Source: Folioceros fuciformis
Lineage: Eukaryota > Anthocerotophyta > Anthocerotopsida > Anthocerotales
Reading direction: 5' to 3'
DNA length: 62,844 nucleotides
Assembly (NCBI GenBank): GCA_049999805.1
Contig: JBNGIO010006099.1
Span: 1-62,844, forward strand
The notes beneath the pieces are model-generated. The model worked only from the letters and a program-made list of their open reading frames with translations. It did no database searches and was not told the DNA's origin. Every line of letters begins with the position of its first letter. The stretch's first letter is position 1. The position numbers and the translations under genes are program-made. Of the stretch, positions 12,723 through 24,800 are shown piece after piece.

Positions 12723-14600
12723 TGAGGAAGGTGACAATTGTGGCTGTAATTATGGCAGAAGCCCTGACACTGAGCCTCGTTGCCTGCAGACGGTTCTGCG
12801 TGCTTCGAGATGATTTCAGAAGCTTAGAAGAATGCACGTATACACAGCTCAAGACAGATACATGAAGCGCAAATATTGTCTTGTGGCTCCTATCGCTTGA
12901 AGGGAGAACAAGAGAGTTGAACAAGAGAGTTGAACAAGAGAGTTGTGTCTGGTACGGGACTGGAGGCAGATCCGGACTCGGGACCACTCTGCCAGTCGAC
13001 AACTTAAATCAAGAGAACGCCATTCGAAAGGAGGCTACAATGATGATAATGTATGGTATGGTTGAAGTGGACAGAGCTTCCTTATGCTTCCAATCGGAGA
13101 AGCAGACACAAGACAAAGCTCACAAGACTCTATCTGCAAGATCTTGGCACTCCTAAGCCTGGTTCCGAATGGAGGTAGACGGCATGCTTCCGTGGCTATT
13201 TCAACTTGGCTGCACAGTGCGGCAGCAAGCAGAGAGAGGGAAGAGAGATGGAGTTGAGAAAAAACGAGCAACACCATGCCTCTCACGAGTGTGCTGTTGA
13301 ATTGCGTCGGGGCACGAGCTTCCTTCATCAGCTCAGCGGCAGCAAACGCCACTCCGCAAGCCACTTCTAGATCAACCGGAAGAGCTTAGGCGTGTCAAGC
13401 TCACCAGCTTCACACACAGAAAGTGACAGAACAGCAAGGCCTGCTTCAAATACAATCACGGACATGGACAAACACAATTTTGCTGCAAGCGCCTTGAGCA
13501 TTGAGTATGCCATGTCAGGATCTGGGATGTCGCAGGATAATATTCCAACAGACGAAACAAATATCAAAACTCCACATGTGCGATTCCGGCACCACAGCTA
13601 AAACGGTGTCTGCTTTCCGAGGAGTCCATGGCCAGGACTCCGAGTAGCTGCGGTGCCAGAACCTCAGAGGGAGCGGCTTATGGACACCCTCCCGAGCTGT
13701 ACGCTGTATGCAGACGCGGGCGTCGCTACGAGAATAACAACGGATTTCCGGACTACGATTCCCCAGTTTGCGCACAATCTCCATTGTACTGAACGTAGCG
13801 CTCCGGACTCTGGAGTCTGCAACTGACACCTAAAAGAAACCCCTGTCCCTGTCGCCACCAACTGTCGAGAGCTGGACAATGCCTTGATGCGCATCATCAC
13901 TTTGGTCACTGAGATTCTTCACTTCTTGTTAGGTAGTGCATGAACCTGGTCCAAGTTTGCTGTCTCTGGAGAAGCATTCCTTGCATGCTGGCCCTTTCCT
14001 TGAGGCTTGGAGAACTTTTCCTTTGCGCATTTTGAGGAGTCACCTAGCTCCACGCCAAGCGCAAGGTATGGGAGTAGGTGCTATGTTTCTAGTCAGTTTG
14101 ATATTTGATAACATTATTATACGGGTGCCAAACTCTTTTCCAGCTTCACGTTCGCCCAAATCATTTATTAAATTGATTAACGATCTAATTTGACTTTCTC
14201 CTTATCAATGGATGAAGAGAGAGATACTCGTTTCCACTGACTAGAAAAAATGGACTATTGTAACTACTTGCAGGATAGACGGGAGAGACACACACCCGGC
14301 CAAGAGATACAAGATGGCACCTGTCCGGTAGGTCGAAACCGAATGTTAGCTAGATACAAAAGTAGGCCAAGAGGAAATGTAAGAAGGAGACGAAGCGTAA
14401 GAAGAAGAGAGAGGAGTGGATGAGTAAGAAGCGAGGTCACCGACCGATGTTTGTTCGCGGCCGTAGTGTACTGTTTTATTTTGTGGACAATATGACCACC
14501 CTAAACCTCTTGAGGAAAAATGCGGCAACCTACAATGATTTACAACACGGGATGGGGCGATTGCTAGGATGCTTGGAAGGCGACGACGTTGGGATTGGAA
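12723..14600. other. Intergenic region, no supported gene
   Basis: Between the cysteine-desulfurase-like start and the NEDD1 stop there are only short two-strand ORFs. A 13-bp unit, GAACAAGAGAGTT, is repeated three times at 12905-12943. The leftward ORFs around 13035-13930 contain hydrophobic runs, but I could not join them with splice sites or match them to a family. Confidence 0.45.
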
Positions 14601-17006
14601 CTACAAGTCTGATAGCCGTTCATTTTCCCGCCGTAGATGCCGTACCTCCTCCATAAGTTCAGCCTGCAATTCTTGCATGCTTTCCATGGCGGCTTTCATC
14701 TCCAGGTGCTGTATGTGAAACTGACGAAGTAGCTCAAGGTGAAGGTTCTGGACGTCTTCATGAATGGCTTGCTGTACCGCTCCAAGAGATTCATCTAGAG
14801 CTCGTTGCACTAGTTGGAGAGCAAAGGAAGGGGTCTCAGGCTGAGAATGACCTTGGGGTAGAGAGCTAATTGAGGAAACCTGTCCGACTAGAAGCGGAGA
14901 TTGCCGGGGCGAAGTTCCGGCGTCTGCTTTAGTTTCACGTGACAAGTCACTTCCTTTTGCCAAGTCCGCACCCAATTTAGGTTTTCCTCTATCATCCTTG
15001 TTCTGCGACGAGGGAGAGAGAGAGTTAGCAGTAGTCACGCCATCTCCAACCTCGAACGATTTCACTTGCAAGGAATTTGGCTCCAACTTTTTGTCCCCAG
15101 AAGCCAGCTTTCTTGAAGAGACCATGAGCCTGTGCTTTCCCGGTGATCCTACCGAATCAACCGATCGCAACCCGTCGAATCCTGTCGGAGACCCGCTTCC
15201 TGAAGAAAGATGTCTCAGACCTAAAGCTAGCCGAGATGAAGACAAGTCTAGCTGCGAGTTCTGTGCTCCGTTAAGAGAGGCCCAGGGGGGTACACCATTT
15301 GCAGCAGTCGTCCCCAATGAATCGAGCTGAGTAGGGGCTGACTCTCCAGAATTAGCGACTTGAACGGGAGTTGGAGATGCAAACCTTGAAATCAGGTGCC
15401 CTTGAATCGGAGCGGCACGAAACGTACCCCTATCAGCTGGTGCATCCCCTCCCCAAGCCTCTGGAGGAGTAGCTGAAGGCGATCTGGCCAGAAGACCCAT
15501 GAGCATGCCCGTTCCGGGTGACGAGGGGGAAATCTGTGCTGGCGTGCCGTCCTTCTGTGCTGAACGGGGCTCGTCCTTGAGGTCTTCAAAGTTGGAAAGC
15601 CTCCGTATGCCAGGTGATTTCAGTCCCCAAGAAGCCTTCTTCGGCCCATCCCCGGATGATACGTCTTTCCTTATGTCATAGTTCTCATCCCACGAATTGA
15701 GCATGGAGGGCATGATCGGCTGCACATCAACCAGAGGCGAAAACACCTCCATATCATCGTCTCCACCGAAAGCAGATCGAGGGGTCTGTAGTCGTGTCAC
15801 ACTTCCGTTTGTCCACGGCTGGCTTGCCCTAATCCTGTCCACAACTGACCTTCCAGAGACTGCACCTGGCGCAGCTCCTGCACCATCCTCAGCACCCCTT
15901 CCTGCATTTCGGAAACTGGCAGCCGACGTCAGAGAACGTCCTCTTGTGTTAGGCACCGTGGCTGGAAGAGGATCCGGCATGAGAACAGAATCTTCTGTAC
16001 TGACAGATCCAAGCAAAGCGGTATCCAAAGTGCAGTTGGCCTCATTCACAGCAACGGGGTTGCTTCGCTGCCAGCTCAAGCTCGATACAGCCTCGGAGGC
16101 ACCGTATGCTCGAAGGATGGTGAAGGGCTGCAACTTGCCCCTGATATCATAAAACACCACCCGACCACTGTTCGTGCCAGCAGCTAGGACTCCACCATCA
16201 TCTCTGAACGCCAGTGACGAAAACGGTGCTTCACACGGAACACAATGCACAGGCTTCTTCAGTCCAGGGTCAAAAGCATACAGCTTCTTGTCCAAACCAA
16301 CGCTGACAATGAGCTTATCATTGCTCGGCGAGAAGCAAACCCCCGTAGTTGGAGCCAGATGCTGTTTCATCCAAGACATCTTCGGACTCCGACCCGTTGT
16401 ATCCCAGAGGTGAACCGAGCCATCGTCACCTGCTGTCACCAACATGTGCCTGCTAACCCGCGAATACTCCAACACTCTCAGCACCTGGCTGTTCGGATCT
16501 TTGAGTTCAGCTGCGCGGGTGCCTGATGCCAGATTATGCAGAATAAGATCTCCGCTCAAGCTCACAGACGCAAGCTGCTCATCCCTGCAATTATATCCTA
16601 CACCTGTGATAGTCTCCACATGACCTTTCAACCACTTGATGCACCGCTTCCGTTGGAGGTCCCACACTCTCACCACTTTCCCTGAGCCACCTGAACACAT
16701 GTATCTCGAACTCTTGCTGCTGAAACATATGGCCAGAATGGACTCGTCGGCGGCCTCCACAGTGTCTGTATTCAGCTCGGGCATAATGCCGACGGATTGT
16801 CCATCCTTCATCCATAGCGAGATCTTGCGGTCTTCTCCGGCACTGGCAAGCACCAAATTGGTGTGATTCCATCGGACGCAGTTCACCAGCAACCCTGGAG
16901 TCGGCGTGTGCTGGTATGCGCAAGGGTCTCCGCGCTCCACCGACACGTCGAAGAGCTTCACGGTGTCGCCTCCGCACGCCGCGAGCAGGGACTGCGTCTG
17001 CGCCAT
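14601..17006 (-). CDS. NEDD1: NEDD1 homologue, WD40 gamma-tubulin ring complex adaptor
   Basis: A single uninterrupted frame of 801 residues from the ATG at 17006 ([20 protein letters not shown]). The open frame extends 18 codons further upstream, but plant NEDD1 starts close to [14 protein letters not shown]. Residues about 1-310 form WD40 repeats ([56 protein letters not shown]). The middle is Ser/Pro-rich and probably disordered. The last 60 or so residues are a coiled coil ([13 protein letters not shown] through [14 protein letters not shown]), which in plants and animals binds gamma-tubulin complexes and targets them to spindle and phragmoplast microtubules. Its length matches the roughly 780 residues of Arabidopsis NEDD1. 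It is intronless although most neighbours have many introns, and it diverges from eL42 with under 200 bp between the coding sequences. Confidence 0.96.
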   Translation of the reverse strand: MAQTQSLLAACGGDTVKLFDVSVERGDPCAYQHTPTPGLLVNCVRWNHTNLVLASAGEDRKISLWMKDGQSVGIMPELNTDTVEAADESILAICFSSKSSRYMCSGGSGKVVRVWDLQRKRCIKWLKGHVETITGVGYNCRDEQLASVSLSGDLILHNLASGTRAAELKDPNSQVLRVLEYSRVSRHMLVTAGDDGSVHLWDTTGRSPKMSWMKQHLAPTTGVCFSPSNDKLIVSVGLDKKLYAFDPGLKKPVHCVPCEAPFSSLAFRDDGGVLAAGTNSGRVVFYDIRGKLQPFTILRAYGASEAVSSLSWQRSNPVAVNEANCTLDTALLGSVSTEDSVLMPDPLPATVPNTRGRSLTSAASFRNAGRGAEDGAGAAPGAVSGRSVVDRIRASQPWTNGSVTRLQTPRSAFGGDDDMEVFSPLVDVQPIMPSMLNSWDENYDIRKDVSSGDGPKKASWGLKSPGIRRLSNFEDLKDEPRSAQKDGTPAQISPSSPGTGMLMGLLARSPSATPPEAWGGDAPADRGTFRAAPIQGHLISRFASPTPVQVANSGESAPTQLDSLGTTAANGVPPWASLNGAQNSQLDLSSSRLALGLRHLSSGSGSPTGFDGLRSVDSVGSPGKHRLMVSSRKLASGDKKLEPNSLQVKSFEVGDGVTTANSLSPSSQNKDDRGKPKLGADLAKGSDLSRETKADAGTSPRQSPLLVGQVSSISSLPQGHSQPETPSFALQLVQRALDESLGAVQQAIHEDVQNLHLELLRQFHIQHLEMKAAMESMQELQAELMEEVRHLRRENERLSDL

Positions 17007-17058
17007 GGCCGAGGCGTGGTACTTTTCGCCCCTTTCCTCAAACGGAAGTTTCCCTCGC

Positions 17059-17076
17059 AAACCCTAAACCCTAAAA
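17059..17076. promoter_or_regulatory. Telo-box pair in the NEDD1/eL42 divergent promoter
   Basis: Two overlapping AAACCCTAA motifs lie 53 bp upstream of the NEDD1 ATG and just before the gap that hides the eL42 start. Telo-boxes (AAACCCTAA) are typical of plant ribosomal-protein and other cell-cycle-linked promoters, so they probably serve eL42 and may co-regulate NEDD1. Confidence 0.7.
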
Positions 17077-17083
17077 CTGGTCG

Positions 17084-17183
17084 NNNNNNNNNNNNNNNNN
17101 NNNNNNNNNNNNNNNNNNNNNNNNNNNNNNNNNNNNNNNNNNNNNNNNNNNNNNNNNNNNNNNNNNNNNNNNNNNNNNNNNNN
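17084..17183. other. Assembly gap (100 N)
   Basis: A run of exactly 100 N, so its true size is unknown. It hides the 5' end of eL42 (expected MVNVPKT... and the first zinc-binding cysteines) and part of the shared promoter. Confidence 0.99.
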
Positions 17184-17749
17184 AGCATACGCTGCACAAG
17201 GTGACGCAGTACAAGAAGGGCAAGGACTCGCTTTACGTGCAGGGTACGTGCGGGAGCTCGGAGCTCTGTTCTTGGGGTTTGCGGGGGTGGTTTGTTGTTG
17301 CGCGATGTGTTTCAGATGGTGGGTGGTGTGGTGCAGGAAAGAGGCGTTACGACCGGAAGCAGTCTGGATATGGCGGTCAGACGAAGCCTGTCTTCCACAA
17401 GAAGGTATGTTCGGCTGGCATGGTGTTTTGGAGAGGGCCGCTGTTTCCCTAGTCTAAGTTTTCCAGCCCGACGGTGGGTTTGTGACGATTACTCTGTGTA
17501 GGCTAAAACCACGAAGAAGATTGTCCTGAGGTTGCAGTGCCAGACCTGCAAGCACGTAACGCAGCATCCCATCAAGGTAGCCATCGCTTCGTGTTCTCCT
17601 TCTTTGTGCCATGCGTGCTTGTTCCTGGAACGGTTTTGCGGGATTTCGTGCTGAGCACCTAACCGTGCTCCTCACTGGCCCTTTTGCAGCGTTGCAAGCA
17701 CTTCGAAATCGGTGGAGATAAGAAGGGCAAGGGCACATCCCTCTTCTAG
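17184..17749 (+). CDS. 60S ribosomal protein eL42 (L36a/L44), 5' end in gap
   Basis: Visible exons are 17184-17243 ([16 protein letters not shown]), 17337-17404 ([18 protein letters not shown]), 17502-17576 ([17 protein letters not shown]) and 17690-17749 ([19 protein letters not shown], stop). Introns are 93, 97 and 113 bp, all GT-AG. The protein is a zinc-ribbon component near the E site of the large ribosomal subunit, and CQTCKH is its second Cys pair. About the first 20 residues of this roughly 105-residue protein are missing in the 100-N gap. The partial sequence is otherwise intact. Paired telo-boxes upstream agree with ribosomal-protein regulation. Confidence 0.97.
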
Positions 17750-18380
17750 GTGTCTGTAGAATTGCGGGATTCATTTTTGAGCGCTTGTATCCGTCGGCAC
17801 GTCACGTTGTGCTGCTGATGGTGACGATGAGAGATGTGGCTGAGCCTTTGCTCAGTCTCCGGAAGTGTTGTGGATTTATGGGCTAATGTGCGGCCAGGTT
17901 CACACTCAATCCTGGCTGCAACGGTAGTAAAGAGCCAATTTCTTATCGCTTAAGTCTGGTGTATTCCTTTACTGCGTGCAGTTCGCATGGCCAATGGTCT
18001 GATTTGCACGATTGCCAGTCGTACTCTTGCATCTCACGCCGTGATATGTCATTGCCTCTTTCCTTCCTTCGGGCAGAATCTTTTTACGCGCCATAGGTTA
18101 TGTGAAATGTCTGGAACGCGTTATTTCAGATCTGGCGATAGCAAAGCGTCGTTATACCAGGTCTGTTGTTGCAGATGACATCGTTCGCAAACCTTCTTTT
18201 GTGTTTGGTGGGGTGACGCTAAACACTTGAGGTTGATCGTGGCAGAACCCGTTCACATTCTTGGTAAGTCTGTGAAGAAGCTGTCTAATTGGCTCGTAAC
18301 CACTCTGATTACTTGGCTGGTTGTACGTCCAACCCCCACTTTTTACATGTATGTTGTCACGTTGAAGCTGAAACTTGAAG
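17750..18380. other. eL42 3' flank, no further gene
   Basis: Probably the 3' UTR of eL42 and spacer. No ORF above 65 codons has recognisable features. Confidence 0.4.
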
Positions 18381-18381
18381 G

Positions 18382-18631
18382 CATTATAGAAAACAAAGAG
18401 ATTCAAGACATTATAGAAAACAAAGAGATTGGAAGTTCCATCTACCTCGGGACAGAAGTTCCATCTATCGGTGATAAGATAAGAGACAGAAGTATAAGAT
18501 AAGAGACAGAAGTATCCATGACAAGGGGAACAACCTGCAATGGGGAAAAGCAAGAACAACCTGCAATGGGGAAANNNNNNNNNNTGCAATGGGGAAAAGC
18601 AAGAACAACCTGCAATGGGGAAAAGCAAGAA
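18382..18631. repeat. Short tandem repeats around a 10-N gap
   Basis: Three direct repeats follow one another: a 27-bp unit (CATTATAGAAAACAAAGAG...) at 18382 and 18409, a duplicated AAGATAAGAGACAGAAGTAT block at about 18475-18515, and a 26-bp unit beginning AACAACCTGCAATGGGGAAA from 18529 that continues on both sides of the 10 N at 18575-18584. The gap is an unresolved tandem array. The long leftward ORF across it is a repeat translation. Confidence 0.9.
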
Positions 18632-18688
18632 TGGGCCCTAACCCCCTTGTCTGGGCCCTAACTCTTTGTCCACGTAGCCTGTAACTTC

Positions 18689-19084
18689 CTATTCAGGGAT
18701 CCCTAAGATGTCACATTCAGGGATAAGGTATGGCTTACTTACTTTTGGGGCCATTGATGTTGTCCGAAAAAATCGCATTTGCCAAGGCTTTTTGTAGCGC
18801 AATCGAAACCTTACCCATGGCCCCATGTATTGAAAGGGGATGAGCAAGTGACCCGAATGCATAGGCTTGTACTTGCAAGTCTTCCTTGTCGCACTTCCTT
18901 CTGCCGCCCAACCCCCGGGTTGGGCGTTGATAACGACATGCTCACCGATGGCTGTCCAAGTGGGGTCTATGACTACCACATCTGCTATAGAAACTTGGTC
19001 TCTCTTGGTCAGGAAAAGGTTTGTAGCTCTCATGTTGAAGTAGGGCATCGTTGTTGTACCTAAATGGGAGTGGGTCTTTCCCAT
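18689..19084 (-). CDS. Hypothetical ORF, possible mobile-element relic
   Basis: A 131-codon leftward frame containing LTKRDQVSIADVVVIDPTW and KYKPMHSGHLLIPFQYMGPW. It reads like a protein fragment rather than noise, and I suspect a transposon-derived reading frame because it lies among repeats and has no introns or partner exons. I cannot name a family. Treat it as a fragment. Confidence 0.25.
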   Translation of the reverse strand: MGKTHSHLGTTTMPYFNMRATNLFLTKRDQVSIADVVVIDPTWTAIGEHVVINAQPGGWAAEGSATRKTCKYKPMHSGHLLIPFQYMGPWVRFRLRYKKPWQMRFFRTTSMAPKVSKPYLIPECDILGIPE

Positions 19085-19775
19085 CTCCTTTGTGCATCAA
19101 ATAAAAACAAATTGATTTAGGGTGAAAAAGAGGGCTCAAAACCCTAAACCTTGAAGTTTAAAAGTGAAGTAGGATCCTCGGCTTGGTACTCTACTCTGGG
19201 TTTTTGGGATGTTGGATGGAATATGAAACCTTAATTGGGACGTCTTGATGAAACAAAATGTCTATTCTGTCTGGAATAATGAAACCTTAACTCAATGCAC
19301 AAATAGGATTTTCATTGAACTCTAAACCTTAACTCAATCGAACAAGATTTTAAGTAAACTTGGTTTCTTCCATTTCTTGATTTGCAAGAGGAATGGATTT
19401 GTGGTGCACTCCACATGTGTTGGTAGTTCTTTCTCCTTCTTTCGAGCACACACCCGTATAGAGGGGTCAATTTGGTTTTATGATAATTTATCACATTTTG
19501 AATTATCTATAATGAGAAAAAGAGGGAAGATAGCGGGGCGAAAAGAAAACAAGACTTGCCCTATCTTTATATATGTCTGCACAGTGTGTATATCCTGATG
19601 AGCAAAATCATGAACTGGTTATGAAATAAAAGTATGCTAACTAAAACCATGTATGGTAGACAAACTCAGTAGATCCAACTTTTTAATTTAGATGATGTGA
19701 TTTCTTACCTCCTCTTACATAAGAGATGTTGGATCTTGTTTTAAGCTGATTCCATTTCTTAAGAAGACATTCAAA

Positions 19776-20216
19776 ATGTGGCAATATGGTTTAAGGGCCT
19801 TGAAATGGTTTGCACTCTTTACAGCAGGACTTGCTTATGTCAATGTGGGTGATGAGATGAATATTTATCTTGATCTGTTAGATGACAAACGACATAGAGC
19901 TACTCCTCAGAAGAGAAGAGTTGAAATTTCATCGAAGGACAATGTACTTGGAGTTGCATCTCATAAGAAGAGAGTTACATTTTCATTTCAGCACAATGTG
20001 TATTGGATGTCACCGAATGTCCCAATGCCTTCATTGGATCAACGAATACCTCCAAGAGCTAAGCCAAGAGGAAGTGCAATGAAGCAGGGCGTACCACCAG
20101 GTCCCATAGATGAGACATTTGTAATGCCTTGTCAGTGTGATCAATGTAGATTGAAGAGGCGTAAGAGGAGACATCTAGCAAGAGCTATGAAGAAGTCAAC
20201 TCTCCAAGAGGCGTAA
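19776..20216 (+). CDS. Hypothetical ORF ending in a minisatellite
   Basis: A 146-codon frame, basic toward the end, with MPCQCDQCRLKRRKRRH. It runs into a 52-bp tandem repeat that supplies its last codons. I recognise no domain. It may be a mobile-element relic; evidence that it is a gene is weak. Confidence 0.2.
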   Translation: MWQYGLRALKWFALFTAGLAYVNVGDEMNIYLDLLDDKRHRATPQKRRVEISSKDNVLGVASHKKRVTFSFQHNVYWMSPNVPMPSLDQRIPPRAKPRGSAMKQGVPPGPIDETFVMPCQCDQCRLKRRKRRHLARAMKKSTLQEA

Positions 20217-20309
20217 GAGGAGACATCTCGCAAGAGCTGTGAAGAAGTCAACTCTCCAAGAGGCGTAAGAGGAGACATCTCGCAAGAGCTATGAAGAAGT
20301 CAACTCTCT
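20154..20309. repeat. 52-bp tandem repeat, three copies
   Basis: Units start AAGAGGCGTAAGAGGAGACA at 20154, 20206 and 20258 and are almost identical. They are followed by a looser repeat of about 80 bp (TTTGATTCTTTGGA...GGAGAACTCAT) through about 20435. Confidence 0.9.
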
Positions 20310-20658
20310 TTCGATTCTTTGGAAGATGGATGAAGTAGAAAGGAGAACTCATGTGGAATGTTGCTAGAGCTTTGAAGAAGTTGACTCTGTTTTGATTCTT
20401 TGGAGGATAGATGAAGGAGAAAGGAGAACTCATTGTGATAGTGTTGTAGATGTTTACAAGGTGTTTTGTTGGGTAGCGTGTATGGAACACCTTGCGTGTA
20501 TGAGTATTGTGCATTAACGCTTGCAAGCTCCTGATCGGTTCTTCCTGCACACAACAAAGCGGAACCCATTCTTGAGAGAGGATGTGCTTATGTTGTGGGG
20601 AGAGGATGTTAGCTGAAATCATTTGAGTATGGTGGAGCAATGTATGTCGTACGCATGA

Positions 20659-21144
20659 TCAATCCCTTGGTGTGTGTGTGTACGGGGAAAGACGAAATCG
20701 ACAGGAAAAGTATAGGATGACTGACCGGACTGGTAGCTCATCCAGTCGAAGTGCGGGTATGTTCTCATCCAGGATGCTACGGACCCCGTGGGGCCGAATC
20801 ATTCCATGTGGGGTAGACATGGTGGTGCCGACCGGACCTGGCTGTGCCCTTCTCGAGTTGCCTTCGTCTTGGGGCCTGCGACCAGATACCACCACAAGGA
20901 CCTGGAGGGGACAGCTGTTTTTGAAGCTTTGGGTCATGCAGACAGCACAAGCAAGCTCACGGCGGGCACTACTAGCAGTGGCTTTGGAACCCTGCTTGCC
21001 TTCCGTGAACCGTAGGCGGCGCAGAGTTGCAGTGGGCAGCTTTTGTTGCCTCAAACGGGTCACGTTGTCCTGTTCAGAACCCTCTAATTGCTGTTTCCAC
21101 TCGATCGCACCAACTGTAGCTTGTCCGTCCTGTTGCATGGGCAA
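20659..21144 (-). CDS. Hypothetical ORF, uncertain
   Basis: A 161-codon leftward frame with RRLRFTEGKQGS, CAVCMTQSF and MIRPHGVRSILDENIPALRL. An equally long frame lies on the opposite strand (20672-21295). The leftward product looks slightly more protein-like, with a basic N-terminal half and a conserved-looking IPALRLDELP tail. I cannot identify a family or confirm a start. Confidence 0.2.
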   Translation of the reverse strand: MPMQQDGQATVGAIEWKQQLEGSEQDNVTRLRQQKLPTATLRRLRFTEGKQGSKATASSARRELACAVCMTQSFKNSCPLQVLVVVSGRRPQDEGNSRRAQPGPVGTTMSTPHGMIRPHGVRSILDENIPALRLDELPVRSVILYFSCRFRLSPYTHTPRD

Positions 21145-21865
21145 GGGCTATGAGTACGTGCAGATCCTTTTGTTTACAATGGAACGCCGGCCTAAGTGGA
21201 CTGCAGGAGAAAGTCTCCAGCCGTTCCATGGCTTCCCCTCGCCCCCTGTTGGTGACGCTTTCAAGTTGCGGGATAGTTTTAGTCTGATGGGCTAGCCGCG
21301 GTTGTTGACTGCTGCACGTAGATGCGGATGGATCAACGTGACTCACGCTCGCAGCACGGCAAGTGTGACAGCCCACCATATAAAACGATGGACCAGGAGC
21401 TTTCTTCCACCTGGCCAATGCAGGGGTCTCTCAAAGTACAAGATTTTCAAGCGCCAGCAATCACAGGGGCGGCCATAGGAAGTATTTACCGCTGTCAGCA
21501 ACGAATGCTAAAATTATCCCAAGTGAGACCACTGACGCGCTGTACCCACAGAGCATGTACATTCCCCAATTGGCCAAGTACATCAAATACTCGTCAACGT
21601 GCTGGTGGAGACTGGCGGGGGATACGGCACCTGGATCGGCTCGTGGTTACCTGCCCCCTCACGAGTTGGGTGTCTCGGATAATTGATCTGAAAGAGTGCG
21701 AAGAGACTGGTCCCCTGGACGCCAGCCCAGGCCTCTCTCCGCGGGAGCCTTCCGTAATCCAAGGATAGCTTAGGAACGTGGAGGGAGAAGATCGCGGTCT
21801 AGGATACCTTACATCTCTTTGCGCTTTGATGCTAAATTTTGTGTGAGAGCATTCGGTGGGTGTTC

Positions 21866-24800
21866 ATGGCGCTGCAGCTTTCTGCTTCGACAGTTGGGAT
21901 CTGGGAGACGCGGCATGGTCTCGTTACCCCTGCCCCCGGCCAGCTCACGGGGACTTGGAGGGTGCGGGGCAGGGAGGTGGGATTCTCGGGCAGGCAGAGG
22001 AGTCCGACCCGGGTAGCCCGGTCCAGGAAGTCGAAGGTGGTGTGGGTCTCGGCGTCCGTGGCTGAGCGCACGGCTGTAACCCCCTCCAAAACGACCACGC
22101 CGGGGTTCCTCACGTGGAGAGTGTCCATCTCCGCCGTCAAGCCCAAAAGGCCGAACCCCGTGGGCGAAATGCTGCTGGCCCTGGAGGATTCCGTGCTCAA
22201 GAGGCGCATCGAGGTGGCCTTCATCAGCGAGGACGTCGATCCCGGTAACTGTGTTGACCAGGGGTGCAGCATTTCTGAGACTCCTGCTTGAACCAATCCA
22301 GTGCCATGACCTGGATCTTTCAGCCACCGGGACCGGGAGGAGGAGCGTGGCTCGCCCAGTCACGAATTTCTGGGAGAAGACCTTCGTGGGTGGCAAGGTG
22401 GAGTACAACGCTGACGTGACGGTGGACGAGGATTTCGGGGTGCCAGGGGCGATCAGCCTGCTCAACAAGCATTCGTCGGAATTCTTCGTGGCCTCAGTGA
22501 GCCTCACGCCCAGATCGCCGCTGGCCAAGCCCATCTACTTCAGCGCGCAGTCGCACATTCACAGCACCAAGGACTGCCCCGATTCCCGGATCATCTTCTC
22601 AAACAAGGTTCGGTTTGCTAGCTCACGGCGTCTTGCGTGCCTGGAAACGATTATCGTTGGGTAGCCAGGATTTCCATGATTTCATCCTGAGCGCGCTGGT
22701 GGGTGCAGCCGTGCCTTCCTCAGGACACGCCGGCTGGGCTGGTGGCGGAGCGGGAGGAGGAGCTCAGCGTGCTCAGAGGGGATGGCACCGGAGAGCGCAA
22801 GTACTGGGAGCGCGTTTACGACTACGATACGTACAACGATCTGGGGAATGTGGATTTCGATGCCCAGCTCAAGAGGCCGGTGCTGGGGAACGAGCATTTG
22901 CCGTATCCCAGGAGGATGAGGACCGGGCGCCGGCCATCTAAAGGAGGTGAGATTTGGAGTGAGAATCTCGTGGGCTGGAGCACTGGCACTTGCACTTGCA
23001 CGATCGGACTGGGTGTGTTTCTGAAATAGGCGTCCGTGGGGGCCTCTCTGCAGATCCGTCTCAGGAGAGCCAGACGATAGGCATCACAAGAAACTACGTT
23101 CCCAGAGACGAGAAATTTGAGGAGGTGAAGGGGTTCGAGTTCGTTGCGAATGCCCTGAGAGGAGTGTTTCTGGCTATTATTCCGGCGGTACAGACCGCGC
23201 TGACAGACACGCCCACCGAGTTCGACAGGCTGGATGATGTTGACAACCTGTACATATCCGACGATAGTGTGCCCAAGACCCTCCTCAACAGGATTGCCAA
23301 GTGGACTGGCTATTGGACCAAGTATCCGACTCCGCAGCTGCTAGTGGGTGAGTGGTAGCGTGGTGGATGGACTGCGGGGGCGGTTTTGCGGGTTGCGGTG
23401 ACTCGGAGCTGGGATTTGGTGCAGCTCATGGCTTAATGCTTTGCTTTGTCTTTGAATCGGTGGGTATGCGCAGGAGATAAGTTAAGGTGGACCAGAGACG
23501 ACGAGTTTGGGAGGCAGATTTTGGCAGGGATGAATCCTGTGGTTGTGCAACGGCTCAAGGTATGGTGTGGCTTTGATTTTGGCGGCTGATGGTCTAAGCT
23601 TGGGTGGGCGCTGCATCAATGTGTGACTGACAGTCAGCGTTGTTGGATTATGGTTTTAAATCAGACGTTTCCGCACAAGAGTTCCCTGGACGAGGCTGAG
23701 TATGGGCCCAGGACGTCTACCATCACGGCCGAGCACTTGGAGAAAAACCTTCAAGGCCTAACAGTGGAGCAGGTACTACTACACTACTGCATTTAGTTGC
23801 TTGGAAGCGTGGTCGACAAGCTAGACACAAATGCAGCAGCCCGAACCCAATCTAACCCAAGGATTAAGACCGATGCTGATGGGATTGAGGTTTGCAGGCT
23901 TTGGAGCAGAACAGGCTGTACTTCGTGGACTACCACGACGACGTCCTACCGTTTGTGAACACCTTTAGCAGTATGGGGGACGGGAGGAAAGTATACGCGC
24001 CCCTGGTTATCCTCTTCTACACTTTGGAGGGTGCCTTCAAACCTGTGGCCATCGAGCTCAGTCTTCCGCCTCCAGAGGCTGGGGGAAAGGGGGTAAAGAG
24101 GGTATTCACCCCTGGAACGGAGGCAACCAGCTCCTGGCTATGGCTGTTTGCCAAGATCCACTTTTCCACCATCGACTTGGCTTTACACGAATTGTACAGC
24201 CACTGGTGAGGTCATCGGCCACATTGTCTGGATGCATGACATTGTGTACTGCAACTTGTGCTGTGCATTGTGCTCACGGAAAGGGAGGACGTGCTTTGCG
24301 ATGGCTGCAGGGTCAGATCCCACGCTGTGACGGAGCCTTACATCATCGCCACTAACAGGCACTTGAGCACCATGCACCCCGTGTACAAGCTCCTTCGCCC
24401 TCATTTCCGCTACACCATTGAGATGAACAGCATCGGGAGGAAGACGCTGATTGCATCTGGCGGCATCATCGAGCGGTGCGTCTTTACGGGCAAGTACTCC
24501 ATGGAAATCGGCGCCCTCTTGTACGGGAAGAAATGGAGGTTCGACCTGGAGAACTTACCTGCCGATCTCGTGGCCAGGTATGCCGCCCTGGGCCAGCAGT
24601 TGCGTCCTTGCTCTTGCACTTGATTGCTGCTCACCTATTCTGTCTCGTCCTCCCCTGGTCGGGTGTGCAGAGGTATGGCCGAGTGGGATCCCCTGGCTCC
24701 TCAAGGCGTGAAGTTGCTGCTGGAAGACTACCCTTTTGGAGCAGATGCGCTGCTCCTGTGGGGGGCCATCAAAGAGTTCGTGCAGGAGTACGTCTTCCTC

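Noticed and set aside
20672-21295. 207-codon rightward ORF
   Set aside because: Rich in Ser, Arg and Cys without a recognisable domain; it overlaps an opposite ORF of similar length, so neither can be trusted.
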